Positions 1 to 7,403 of a stretch of 9,927 bases of DNA are shown here, in pieces. The notes below the pieces were generated by a model. The model was not told the origin of the DNA. It did no database searches and was given only the letters and a program-made list of their open reading frames with translations. Location: the NCBI GenBank assembly GCA_017548175.1, contig JAFYMZ010000143.1, forward strand, positions 1 through 9,927. Direction: 5' to 3'. Made by a program: the position numbers and the translations under genes. The DNA is from Clostridia bacterium. Lineage in GTDB: Bacteria; Bacillota_A; Clostridia; Oscillospirales; Butyricicoccaceae. The stretch's first letter is position 1. Every line of letters begins with the position of its first letter.

Positions 1-314
1 GCATCGTGGTGGCCTGCCAGACCGAGCGCAGCCAGCATCAGAACCGCGAATACGCCATGCGTATGCTGCGAAGCAAGCTGGTGGAGCTGCAGATGCAGCA
101 GCACGCCGAAAAGATCAGCGACATCAAGGGCGTGCAGATGACGATCGAATGGGGCAGCCAGATCCGCTCCTACGTCTTTATGCCCTATACCCTGGCCAAG
201 GATCACCGTACCGGCTTTGAAAACGGCAACATCAGCGCCGTCATGGACGGTGACATCGACGGCTTTATCAACGCCTACCTGAAGTGCAGCGCCACCGGTA
301 ACTGGGCCAAGTAA
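1..314 (+). CDS. prfB: Peptide chain release factor 2, C-terminal part (5' truncated by window)
   Basis: RF2 recognises UGA and UAA stop codons and triggers peptidyl-tRNA hydrolysis on the ribosome. Only the last 103 complete codons are here; the reading frame enters at base 3 (I-V-V-A-C-Q) and ends with TAA at 312-314. The stretch VACQTERSQHQNREYAM is the conserved segment that lies shortly after the catalytic GGQ loop of class I release factors. WGSQIRSYVF, then KDHRTGFE and AVMDGDIDGFI, are the C-terminal signatures that fit RF2 rather than RF1. The GGQ loop, the stop-codon-recognition motif and any programmed frameshift near the start lie upstream of the window and cannot be checked. There is no convincing T-rich terminator directly after the stop, only a weak hairpin at 317-338. 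The gene reads as intact at this end; the family call is very secure. Confidence 0.96.
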   Translation, partial: IVVACQTERSQHQNREYAMRMLRSKLVELQMQQHAEKISDIKGVQMTIEWGSQIRSYVFMPYTLAKDHRTGFENGNISAVMDGDIDGFINAYLKCSATGNWAK

Positions 315-316
315 GT

Positions 317-338
317 TTGATTGCTACGGCGTAATCAA
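317..338 (+). other. Weak hairpin after prfB
   Basis: Bases 317-324 can pair with 331-338 (eight pairs, one of them G-T) around a six-base loop, starting three bases after the prfB stop. No run of T follows, so it does not look like a standard intrinsic terminator. It may protect the 3' end or act as a poor terminator. Confidence 0.3.
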
Positions 339-418
339 GCCGGAAAAGTCAAGAGCAAATACGCAAAAACCCGAGAAAATTCTGTGTGATGTGAAAACAA
401 CCCGTATAGTTTTCCTAT

Positions 419-439
419 GTTTCCACAGACTTTTCCACA
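419..439 (+). promoter_or_regulatory. Two DnaA-box-like repeats before the DUF975 gene
   Basis: TTTCCACA occurs at 420-427 and again at 432-439, a 12-base period. The second, read as TTTTCCACA (431-439), matches the relaxed DnaA-box consensus TTWTNCACA; the first (GTTTCCACA, 419-427) misses it by one base. They sit in the leader just upstream of the ribosome binding site of the gene at 459. This could be a site for DnaA-dependent control or plain chance; nothing else here suggests an origin. Confidence 0.25.
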
Positions 440-458
440 AAGAGAAAGGAAGACACGA

Positions 459-1205
459 ATGCGTGTTACCCGAAAAGAATTAAAAGCCCGGGCAAAAGAG
501 TCCATGGCCTGGACCAAGCCCTCGTACCTGCTGATCGGCGCCATTATGGTCATTGCCGTCAATGCAGAAAGATGGCTTAGCGCCATTTTTGGCGGTGGTG
601 CGGCCTTTGAATACGGCACCTATGAAGAATTGATGGAGCAGATGGAACAGTATATGGCAAGTCTGTCCATCCCTCTGCAGCTGGCTTCTGTGGCACTGGC
701 CCTGTTTGTGGGCGTGCTGACCTTTGGCTTTATGCGCTATTGCCTGCGCCTGAGCCGCGGTGAAAAAGAGGTGGGCGTGGATGAACTGGTCAGCGCCTTC
801 CCCATGTTCTGGAAAGTGGTGGGTCTGAATCTGTATACCGGCCTGCTGACCTTCCTGTGGGCGCTGCTGCTGATCATTCCCGGCCTTGTGGCGGCCTACA
901 GCTACCGTATGGCGCCCCTGCTGCTCATCGATCACCCCGATTGGAGCATCGGCCAATGCGTGCGCGAAAGCAAGCGCCTGATGAAGGGCGAAAAGCTCAA
1001 CCTGTTCGTGCTGGACTGGAGCTTCTTCGGCTGGAGGCTGATCTCCTCCTTCTGCGCGATGATGACCTTCGTTCCCGTGATGGACATCTGGCTGGCGCCC
1101 TATATGCAGATCACCGAGTGCCATTTCTACAATGAACTGGTGCAGCAGGATGACCTTGCAAGACAGAGCGAAGCCTCCTCCGCCGGCGAATGGTGGGAAA
1201 ACTAA
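459..1205 (+). CDS. DUF975 family integral membrane protein
   Basis: This encodes a 248-residue polytopic membrane protein of the DUF975 family; the molecular role of that family is not established. The ATG at 459 is chosen because AGAAAGGAAG (443-452) gives a ribosome binding site at good distance. An in-frame ATG at 417 would add 14 residues encoded by DnaA-box-like leader sequence and has no good binding site. Hydrophobic segments lie at about residues 22-34, 74-96, 120-146 and 181-213. The family hallmark is the block at residues 147-192: YSYRMAPLLLIDHP, then a charged helix VRESKRLMKGEK, then LFVLDWSFFGW. The N-terminal RVTRKELKARAKESM is the usual basic lead-in of this family. The tail from about residue 228 is polar and ends in acidic and Trp residues. 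A strong terminator follows at once, so the gene ends its transcription unit. A possible -10 (TATAGT, 405-410) lies upstream without a clear -35. Confidence 0.87.
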   Translation: MRVTRKELKARAKESMAWTKPSYLLIGAIMVIAVNAERWLSAIFGGGAAFEYGTYEELMEQMEQYMASLSIPLQLASVALALFVGVLTFGFMRYCLRLSRGEKEVGVDELVSAFPMFWKVVGLNLYTGLLTFLWALLLIIPGLVAAYSYRMAPLLLIDHPDWSIGQCVRESKRLMKGEKLNLFVLDWSFFGWRLISSFCAMMTFVPVMDIWLAPYMQITECHFYNELVQQDDLARQSEASSAGEWWEN

Positions 1206-1219
1206 CTGACACAAAGACG

Positions 1220-1253
1220 CAAGCGCCTGTGGAAACCCACAGGCGCTTGTTTT
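1220..1253 (+). terminator. Intrinsic terminator of the DUF975 gene
   Basis: Bases 1220-1232 and 1237-1249 form a perfect 13-pair stem with loop AAAC, followed by TTTT at 1250-1253. It starts 15 bases after the stop codon. This is a standard rho-independent terminator. Confidence 0.93.
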
Positions 1254-1287
1254 ATATGGACGGAGCCACGCCCGTCACTTCTCCCCC

Positions 1288-1316
1288 TTGCGTCCCGCGG
1301 CGCGCCATGATAGAAT
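1288..1316 (+). promoter_or_regulatory. Promoter of the MATE exporter gene
   Basis: A TTGCGT -35 (1288-1293) and TAGAAT -10 (1311-1316) are separated by 17 bases, and a TG at 1308-1309 adds the extended -10 motif. It lies between the preceding terminator and the MATE ribosome binding site, giving a leader of roughly 25 bases. The same bases could be read in frame as a TTG-started extension of the MATE protein, but the promoter reading explains them better. Confidence 0.6.
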
Positions 1317-1347
1317 GGATAAAGTTTATACAGAAAGGAGTTGCCCG

Positions 1348-2676
1348 ATGCAGATCCAATTGTCCGATCATTTTACCTACCGTAAATTGGTGCGCTTTGT
1401 GATGCCTACCATCATTATGATGATCTTTACCTCCATTTACAGCGTGGTAGACGGCTTTTTCGTGTCGAATTTTGTGGGTAAGACTCCTTTTGCGGCGGTA
1501 AACCTCATCTTTCCCGTGTTGATGATCTTCGGCGCGCTGGGCTTTATGCTGGGTACCGGCGGCAGTGCATTGGTTGCGCGGCTGCTGGGCGAGCAAAATC
1601 CCGAAAAAGCGCGGCAGGTCTTTTCCCTGCTGACATATGTGGCCATCGTGCTGGGCACACTGTTGGCCGTGGCAGGCAGCATCTGGATGCGACCCATCGC
1701 CCTCTTTTTGGGGGCAGAAGGCGAACTGGTGGACCTGTGTTGCCTGTATGCTCGCATCCTGCTGGTGGCGCTGCCCGGATTTATGCTGCAAAATATGTTC
1801 CAGAGTTTTTTAGTCACGGCAGAAAAACCCCAACTGGGCCTGCTGGTGACCGTGATTGCCGGTGTGGCCAATATGGTGCTGGATGCCCTGTTCATCGTGG
1901 TGTTGGATTGGGGTCTGGCAGGCGCGGCAGCCGCCACTGCCATCAGTCAGATTTTGGGCGGCGTCATCCCCTTGGTTTATTTTTCCATGCCCAATCAAAG
2001 TCTGCTGCGGCTGGGCGCCGCGCCCTTTGACGGCGGTGCCTTGCTGAAGGCGGTGACCAACGGTGCCTCGGAGTTCGTCACCAACATTTCCATGTCGGTG
2101 GTGGCGGTGTTGTATAACTTTCAATTGATGTACTATGCCGGCGAAGACGGCATTGCCGCCTATGGCGTCATTATGTACGTGTCCTTTGTCTTTGTGGCTA
2201 TTTTTCTGGGCTATTCCATCGGTGTGGCGCCCATCGTCGGCTATCACTACGGCGCGCAAAACCGGCAGGAGATGCGCAATCTGTTTCATAAGAGTATGGT
2301 GTTCCTCACCGGTTCCGGATTGCTGCTGACGGCGGTGGCGGTGGCGGCGGCCACGCCCCTGTCCCGGCTGTTCGTGGGTTATGATGCCGGACTGTGCGCC
2401 CTTACCGCCCACGCCTTCCGCCTGTACGCCGTGTCCTTCTTCTTCTGCGGATTCGGCATCTTTGGCTCGGCACTGTTTACCGCGCTGAATAACGGCGCGG
2501 TATCGGCCACCATTTCTTTTTTGCGCACGCTGGTGTGCCAATCCCTGACGGTGCTGCTGCTGCCGATGATTTGGGGCATCGAGGGCGTGTGGTACGCCAT
2601 CATCGTGGCAGAAACCGTCTCGGCGGCGGTGGCGGTGTGCTTTATGCTGAAAGGCCGCGAAGTGTATCATTATTAA
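1348..2676 (+). CDS. MATE family multidrug/cation-coupled exporter
   Basis: This 442-residue protein fits the multidrug and toxic compound extrusion family: inner-membrane antiporters that expel drugs or metabolites using a Na+ or H+ gradient. Length and the two-lobed pattern of about 12 hydrophobic helices match. The first lobe opens with RFVMPTIIMMIFTSIYSVVDGFFVS (about residues 16-40), typical of the MATE N-terminus, followed by GTGGSALVARLLGEQNPEKA (69-88). The second lobe has the counterpart SEFVTNISMSVVAVLYN (241-257), YAGEDGIAAYGV (263-274) and GAQNRQEMRNLF (302-313). The ATG at 1348 is preceded by AAAGGAG (1334-1340) seven bases away. Longer in-frame starts (TTG 1288, ATG 1315) lack a binding site and overlap the promoter. 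The substrate cannot be read from the sequence; closest in style to Clostridia MepA/NorM-like members. The gene is alone in its unit and ends at a bidirectional terminator. Confidence 0.94.
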   Translation: MQIQLSDHFTYRKLVRFVMPTIIMMIFTSIYSVVDGFFVSNFVGKTPFAAVNLIFPVLMIFGALGFMLGTGGSALVARLLGEQNPEKARQVFSLLTYVAIVLGTLLAVAGSIWMRPIALFLGAEGELVDLCCLYARILLVALPGFMLQNMFQSFLVTAEKPQLGLLVTVIAGVANMVLDALFIVVLDWGLAGAAAATAISQILGGVIPLVYFSMPNQSLLRLGAAPFDGGALLKAVTNGASEFVTNISMSVVAVLYNFQLMYYAGEDGIAAYGVIMYVSFVFVAIFLGYSIGVAPIVGYHYGAQNRQEMRNLFHKSMVFLTGSGLLLTAVAVAAATPLSRLFVGYDAGLCALTAHAFRLYAVSFFFCGFGIFGSALFTALNNGAVSATISFLRTLVCQSLTVLLLPMIWGIEGVWYAIIVAETVSAAVAVCFMLKGREVYHY

Positions 2677-2689
2677 AAACGCAAACAAG

Positions 2690-2723
2690 AAAAGACCTGT
2701 GATCGTGCGATCACAGGTCTTTT
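2690..2723. terminator. Bidirectional terminator between MATE and C39-like lipoprotein genes
   Basis: Bases 2690-2705 and 2708-2723 are perfect inverted repeats of 16 bases around a tight GTGC-type loop. The arm ends are AAAA on one side and TTTT on the other, so both strands read as a stem ending in a T-run. It lies between two convergent stop codons (2676 and 2745) and can serve both genes. Confidence 0.9.
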
Positions 2724-2744
2724 CCTTTGTGTCAGAGATACTGC

Positions 2745-4388
2745 TTATGCAACGGGCAGCTGCGCGATGTACATCACGCCGTTGTTGGCCATGAAGTAGA
2801 AGGTGATGGCACGGCTCTCACCCTCGGGGATCTGAGCGGCCTTCAGCAGGCTGGCAGAATCGACCTTCAGATTGCTGTCTTCCAGCGAATAGCTGTCGTA
2901 GTGGAAGATGTTGTTTGCAGTGACCTGCAGAGGCTTGTCATAATTGATGGAGCAAGAAGAATCTCTCAGATCGGTGGAAACGTCCACCTTCTTGCCCTCG
3001 ATGGTGTAAGCGATAACGCCGCGGCCGGAGGCACCCAGCATGTTTTTGTCGAACTTGGTCAGGTCGATGGTCTGGCCGTTGGCCTTCAGAGCATACAGGT
3101 TTTCGCCCACCAGCTCCAGAGTAGCCTGAACGCGCTGGACAGCCTTTGCGTCAGAAACTTCGGGAGTCTGAGAAGGCATAATGTACAGAGAGCGCTTCTC
3201 GCCCCAAGCCTTATCCAGCTGGGTCCACTTATAACGGTGGAAAGAGGTGGCATCGTTGGCGGAGAAGCTGTCGCCGCTGAGGAAGTACAGGTAGTTCAGG
3301 TCGCCCTCGTGGCCGGCTTCGTACTCATAGCCGATGATGGTGATCAGATGGCCGCCGGTAGAACCGTAAGCGCCCTCCAGATAGGGTTTGCTGCCATCGC
3401 CCTTCTTGTTGGAATACTTAACAGACATACCAACGGTGTTGCCCTTGGCCAGTTCCTGCATCATGATGTCCAGACTTGCGTACTGGAAGTAGCACTCATA
3501 GCCGTACAGGCCGGCGAAAGAGGTTGCATAAGCCCAGTTGCCGAAGATGTCGTTGCCGAAGTCGTACAGGTTCAGTGCGGCTTCCTCGGGCAGCAGATCC
3601 AGCTGGGGATTACGTGCGTTCAGCATCATAGACATGGTGGTGGGGCTGCAGATGCTGCCACCGATCTCGGGATGACGGATGCCCTGTGCGTAAGCAGGAG
3701 CGGTGTTGTGGACCTTGTTGGGCAGAGTGCCGTCAAAGGGAGTCTCGGCATAGGTAGCCTCGATCTCGCGGCCCTTGTTGCTGTTGCGGATGGTTGCGTT
3801 GATCTGGCGCAGAGCGGGAGAAGCGTTGTCTGCGCTTTCACGGCGCAGGATGGCCTTGAACTGGACCTTGGTACCGCCGTGGACGCCACGGACGGAGAAG
3901 ATGTCCTGATTCATAAAGACCCAGCCGTTGCCGCCGTGAATGTCACCGTCGTTGTTGGACAGGCCGCCGCGCTTGACGGTGGGACCGTATTCGCCCCAGG
4001 TCAGCCAGCCGGACCAGTCGCCGCGCGTATCCACGTCGTTGTGGGATACGATGTAGGCACGGGCCTGGATCTCAACGGAGCAATTGCCTTCCAGCGTTGC
4101 GTTCCAAGATGCGACCATTTCTTCGAAGTCGGTGATGTCGTACTCAGCAGACAGGAAGACGCCTTCGGTAGCGCCGTCAGCCAGCTTGATGGCGCCGTTG
4201 CCGACGGTTTCGTCGACGATGGCGTTCTCCAGAGTACCCTTGTTAAAATCTTCGGTGGAGGTCAGTTTGACCAGATTGCCTTCCAGCTTCAGCGCAGGAG
4301 TCTTGTCGCCGCCGGCGCCGGCGCCGCCGCAGGCGCACAGCATCACTGCCAGCAGCAGCGCTGTAATGGAAAGAGTGAGTTTCTTCAT
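2745..4388 (-). CDS. Secreted lipoprotein with C39-like cysteine peptidase domain
   Basis: The 547-residue precursor starts with MKKLTLSITALLLAVMLCAC, a lipoprotein signal with lipobox L-C-A-C and lipidated Cys20, so the protein should sit on the outer face of the membrane. Residues about 40-200 form a beta-rich region (WNATLEGNCSVEIQARAY, WSGWLTWGEYG, FKAILRRE, SPALRQINATIRN) of the kind that precedes peptidase_C39_2 domains in bacteria. Residues about 220-405 carry the C39-like fold. Candidate catalytic residues are Cys247 (GGSICSPTTMSMML), His347 (STGGHLITIIGYE) and Asp379 (SANDATSFHRYKW). The last 140 residues are a further domain I do not recognise. Unlike bacteriocin-exporter C39 domains it is not fused to an ABC transporter, so substrate and even activity are unproven. 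Start at 4388 is supported by GAGAGGAG at 4398-4405, nine bases upstream. A TATACT -10 at 4414-4419 suggests its own promoter. It converges on the MATE gene and shares its terminator. Confidence 0.85.
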   Translation of the reverse strand: MKKLTLSITALLLAVMLCACGGAGAGGDKTPALKLEGNLVKLTSTEDFNKGTLENAIVDETVGNGAIKLADGATEGVFLSAEYDITDFEEMVASWNATLEGNCSVEIQARAYIVSHNDVDTRGDWSGWLTWGEYGPTVKRGGLSNNDGDIHGGNGWVFMNQDIFSVRGVHGGTKVQFKAILRRESADNASPALRQINATIRNSNKGREIEATYAETPFDGTLPNKVHNTAPAYAQGIRHPEIGGSICSPTTMSMMLNARNPQLDLLPEEAALNLYDFGNDIFGNWAYATSFAGLYGYECYFQYASLDIMMQELAKGNTVGMSVKYSNKKGDGSKPYLEGAYGSTGGHLITIIGYEYEAGHEGDLNYLYFLSGDSFSANDATSFHRYKWTQLDKAWGEKRSLYIMPSQTPEVSDAKAVQRVQATLELVGENLYALKANGQTIDLTKFDKNMLGASGRGVIAYTIEGKKVDVSTDLRDSSCSINYDKPLQVTANNIFHYDSYSLEDSNLKVDSASLLKAAQIPEGESRAITFYFMANNGVMYIAQLPVA

Positions 4389-4413
4389 GAGATGGTTCTC
4401 CTCTCAAATAAAT

Positions 4414-4443
4414 AGTATAGGAATTTTACTACAATGCAGTGAA
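4414..4443 (-). promoter_or_regulatory. Possible promoter of the C39-like lipoprotein gene
   Basis: Read on the minus strand, TATACT (4419-4414) is a good -10, 25 bases before the start codon. The best -35 is a poor TTCACT (4443-4438) at 18 bases spacing. The terminator of the upstream ABC gene (4496-4538) means a promoter is needed here, which is the main support. Confidence 0.4.
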
Positions 4444-4495
4444 AAAAGCAAGGCTTTCCGCAAAAAATCGACCGGTATTTTGCCTTGATTTCAGC

Positions 4496-4538
4496 AAAGA
4501 AAACACCAAAGCCCACCGGCGTGCGGCAGGCTTTGGTG
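4496..4538 (-). terminator. Intrinsic terminator of the ABC transporter gene
   Basis: On the minus strand a perfect 10-pair outer stem (4538-4529 with 4513-4504) encloses a 15-base loop that can pair further inside. It is followed by TTTTCTTT (4503-4496). It sits 46 bases after the ABC gene's stop codon. Confidence 0.85.
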
Positions 4539-4584
4539 AATACAAATCGTATAGCTTTATGTAATGATTGCAGAGCGTATTGAA

Positions 4585-7227
4585 TTATTCGCTGCGCAGA
4601 GCCAAAACGGGGTCTTTTTTGGCGGCCAGACGGGAGGGGATCAGACCGGCGATGAGGGTCAGCACCATACTGATGCACACCAGAATCACGCCGCTGACGG
4701 GAGGCAGCGCGGCAATGTTGCTGACCTCGGACAGATGGGCGATGATGGCATTGACGGGGATGCACAGCAGCAACGTCAGACCGATGCCGGTAACGCCGGC
4801 GGCAAAGCCCACGATGAGGGTCTCGGCGTTGAAGATGCTGGAAATATTCTTCTTGCTGGCACCGATGGCGCGCAGGATGCCGATCTCTTTGGTGCGCTCC
4901 AGCACGGAGATGTAGGTGATGATGCCGATCATAATGGAGGACACCACCAGCGAGATGGACACGAAGCCCACCAGCACGTAGCTGATCATATCAATGATGT
5001 CGGTGACGGAGCTCATCATCAGACCCACCAGATCGGTGTACTGAATGGCCAGTTCTTCCTTGCCCTCGGCAGTGACCCGGTCGTTATAGTCCTTGATGGC
5101 CTGCTCTACCAGATCCTTGGCGGCAAAGTCGTGGCAGTACAGGTTGATGACGCTGGGCTGGGACAGGTCGCACACGCCCAGCTTCTGCAGGTTGCCCTCA
5201 TAGGTGCTGTTCTTGTCAGCGCCTTGGGTCATCTGCTTGCGGAACATTTCCAGAATCTGGTCGTCCGTCATCTGGGCGGTGATGGCGGCAAAGCCGGCCT
5301 GCTCTTGGGGCGACAGGGTGGCGATATAGGCGCGCACGTCGTCCATGGTGATGCTCTGGGCATAGCCGTCCAGATCAAAGGGCTTGCCGGTGAAGATGTC
5401 GGTGTCCTTGGCGGCCTGCTGGGCCTGTGCGGCAGGCTTCAGGGCGGTCTGCTGGATGACATAGCGGGTCAGGTCTGCGGTATAGGCCACGGTGCCCGAG
5501 ATGGAGTAGGCGGCGGCTTCGGGATTGGGACGGATGATGCCCACCACCTTCAGCTCGTCGGCGTTGTCCACCAGCGCCTTCATATAATTCTCGTCCTCGC
5601 GCATATCCACCCACGTGTCGGTCTTGGTATCCAGATTGTAATAATCGGCGGCAAGGACCAGCTTGAAGGTGGTGCCCAAGATCTCTTCATAGGTAAAAGA
5701 CACCTGCGGATTGTCCACGGTGATGCCCTGCATCATCTTTTTGATGTTTTCCTCGAACTTTTCCCGATCCAGCAGACCCATGGAGTACAGCGTCAGGTCG
5801 GAGATCTCGTTGATGGAGCTGACCACGACCACCACTTCGTTCCACGCGCCGGCATCGGGCCAGCGGCCGGCCACCACGTCGTACTGGCTTTCCAGCAGGG
5901 GGCGGTTGTCCATCATCTCGCAATAGGTGTTCAGGCCGCCGCCCATCATCATGCTGCTGCCAAAGCCGCCGGACTGGTTGGTGCTGCCCATGCCCATCAT
6001 CTGCATCAGACTGTCGTCGGGATTCAGCTGCACGGCACCCTTGGAGGTATCGGGACTGTAGATCTGCAGATCCAGATCATAGGTGTACTGCAGCGCAGAG
6101 ATGGCGTCCTGCAGGCCGTTGTTCTTGTCCTCCAAAAACGTCTTGAAGGCGCCCAGATCGTTGGTCTGCATCTCGGTGGTCAGGGTGTTCATGATGTCGG
6201 TCATCACGTTGCTGCTGTAAACCTTGTCGGTGGGATGGTCGGCGTTGGCCAGTTCCTTTTCCATCATGGACATGATCATAGAGGACATATCCACCGTCTC
6301 TTTGGTGAAGCTCAGGGGGTACGAGGACAGGGTATCCTCCTGCACCTTGGTAATGTAGCCGTTGATGCCGCTGGACAGCGCCAGAATCAGCGCGATGCCC
6401 ACGATGCCGATGCTGCCGGCAAAGCTGGTCAGCAGGGTGCGTGCCTTTTTGGTGCGCAGGTTGTTCAGGCTCAGGCTCAGGGCGGTGAAAAAGCTCATGG
6501 AGGTGCGGCCCATATTCTTGTGCACGGGGGCTTCGGGTGCGGTTTCGGGCACATAGGGGTCGGTGTCGCTGACGATGCTGCCGTCCCGCAGGCGGATGGT
6601 ACGGGTGGCATATTCCTCGGCCAGTTCGGGGTTGTGGGTGACCATCACCACCAGACGGTCCTTGGCCACTTCCTTCAGCAGCTCCATCACCTGCTTGCTG
6701 GTCTCGGTGTCCAGCGCGCCGGTGGGTTCGTCCGCCAGCAGAATGTCGGGATTGTTCACCAGCGCACGGGCGATGGCCACGCGCTGCATCTGGCCGCCGG
6801 ACATCTGGCTGGGCTTTTTGTGGCACTGGTCGCCCAGACCCACCGACTCCAGCGCCTTGCGGGCGCGCTGGCGGCGCTCTTTGCGGGAAACGCCCGAGAT
6901 GGTCATGGCCAGTTCCACGTTGGCCAGCACGCTCTGGTGGGGGATCAGGTTATAGCTCTGGAACACGAAGCCGATGGTGTGGTTGCGGTAGGAATCCCAG
7001 TCCCGATCCTTGTATTTCCGGGTGGAAATGCCGTTGATAATCAGGTCGCCGCTGTCGTACCGGTCCAGACCGCCGATGATGTTCAGCAGGGTGGTCTTGC
7101 CGCTGCCGCTGGGGCCCAGAATGGCCACGAACTCGCTGTCGCGGAAGGCCATGCTCACCCCGTCCAGCGCCGTCTGGGTCAGGTCGCCGGTGGTATATTG
7201 CTTGCGAATTTCTTGAATTTGAAGCAT
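4585..7227 (-). CDS. Fused ABC transporter ATPase/permease, MacB/FtsX type
   Basis: This 880-residue protein joins a cytoplasmic ATPase to a four-helix FtsX-type permease. MacB-like transporters use ATP to drive movements of an outer domain (efflux, lipoprotein release, antimicrobial-peptide resistance) rather than classic translocation. ATPase, residues 1-225: Walker A GPSGSGKT (38-45), Q-loop Gln90 (FVFQSYNL), signature MSGGQ (142-146), Walker B DILLADE (161-167), His198 (VTHN). The first membrane helix is at about 264-288; three more lie at about 749-773, 803-830 and 845-862. The FtsX signature ERTKEIGILRAIGASK falls at about 777-792. The outer region between the first two helices is about 455 residues, much larger than in E. 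coli MacB (whole protein 648). It has Met-rich stretches at 314-322 and 408-439. The ATG at 7227 follows AGAAAGGA at 8 bases; a frame extension to 7347 would run through the promoter and is unlikely. No adaptor of MacA type is in the window. Confidence 0.92.
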   Translation of the reverse strand: MLQIQEIRKQYTTGDLTQTALDGVSMAFRDSEFVAILGPSGSGKTTLLNIIGGLDRYDSGDLIINGISTRKYKDRDWDSYRNHTIGFVFQSYNLIPHQSVLANVELAMTISGVSRKERRQRARKALESVGLGDQCHKKPSQMSGGQMQRVAIARALVNNPDILLADEPTGALDTETSKQVMELLKEVAKDRLVVMVTHNPELAEEYATRTIRLRDGSIVSDTDPYVPETAPEAPVHKNMGRTSMSFFTALSLSLNNLRTKKARTLLTSFAGSIGIVGIALILALSSGINGYITKVQEDTLSSYPLSFTKETVDMSSMIMSMMEKELANADHPTDKVYSSNVMTDIMNTLTTEMQTNDLGAFKTFLEDKNNGLQDAISALQYTYDLDLQIYSPDTSKGAVQLNPDDSLMQMMGMGSTNQSGGFGSSMMMGGGLNTYCEMMDNRPLLESQYDVVAGRWPDAGAWNEVVVVVSSINEISDLTLYSMGLLDREKFEENIKKMMQGITVDNPQVSFTYEEILGTTFKLVLAADYYNLDTKTDTWVDMREDENYMKALVDNADELKVVGIIRPNPEAAAYSISGTVAYTADLTRYVIQQTALKPAAQAQQAAKDTDIFTGKPFDLDGYAQSITMDDVRAYIATLSPQEQAGFAAITAQMTDDQILEMFRKQMTQGADKNSTYEGNLQKLGVCDLSQPSVINLYCHDFAAKDLVEQAIKDYNDRVTAEGKEELAIQYTDLVGLMMSSVTDIIDMISYVLVGFVSISLVVSSIMIGIITYISVLERTKEIGILRAIGASKKNISSIFNAETLIVGFAAGVTGIGLTLLLCIPVNAIIAHLSEVSNIAALPPVSGVILVCISMVLTLIAGLIPSRLAAKKDPVLALRSE

Positions 7228-7274
7228 ACGGAAAATCCTTTCTGCAGGAAAATGACAAATTGGGTAACAATAAA

Positions 7275-7303
7275 ATTTTACTCCCGATTTATGGAAAAAA
7301 CAA
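7275..7303 (-). promoter_or_regulatory. Promoter of the ABC transporter gene
   Basis: On the minus strand TTGTTT (7303-7298) and TAAAAT (7280-7275) are spaced by 17 bases and lie about 48 bases before the ATG at 7227. The -10 is one half of the perfect palindrome TAAAATTTTA (7271-7280). Confidence 0.5.
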
Positions 7304-7340
7304 GAGGAAGAAGTGTAAATTTTTCGTTGACGGCACGAGT

Positions 7341-7367
7341 TTGACAAGGGGGGGAATGTGGTATAAT
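7341..7367 (+). promoter_or_regulatory. Consensus-box promoter of the small lipoprotein gene
   Basis: TTGACA (7341-7346) and TATAAT (7362-7367) are both perfect sigma-A hexamers. The spacer is only 15 bases, shorter than the ideal 17, and starts AAGGGGGGG. A TG at 7359-7360 makes an extended -10, which can compensate. It directs transcription into the gene at 7404. Confidence 0.8.
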
Positions 7368-7403
7368 AAAGTTACAGAAAGTAAACGAACAGGAGGGATC
7401 TCT

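Noticed and set aside
2727..4415. A 562-codon open frame on the + strand opposite the C39-like lipoprotein
   Set aside because: Same situation: no recognisable domain and no ribosome binding site, and it starts within the terminator region. The minus-strand reading has a signal peptide, a lipobox and catalytic motifs.
2745..7227. A bacteriocin export pair made of the C39-like protein and the ABC transporter
   Set aside because: C39 exporters carry the peptidase on the transporter itself. Here the peptidase is an outer lipoprotein, a terminator separates the genes, the permease is of FtsX type, and no small GG-leader peptide gene is visible.
4564..7344. A 926-codon open frame on the + strand opposite the ABC transporter
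   Set aside because: It mirrors the ABC gene almost end to end, and its translation is a His/Gly/Gln/Val-rich sequence without domain logic. The minus-strand product has every ABC motif in order. Codon bias of a GC-rich gene readily leaves the opposite strand free of stops.
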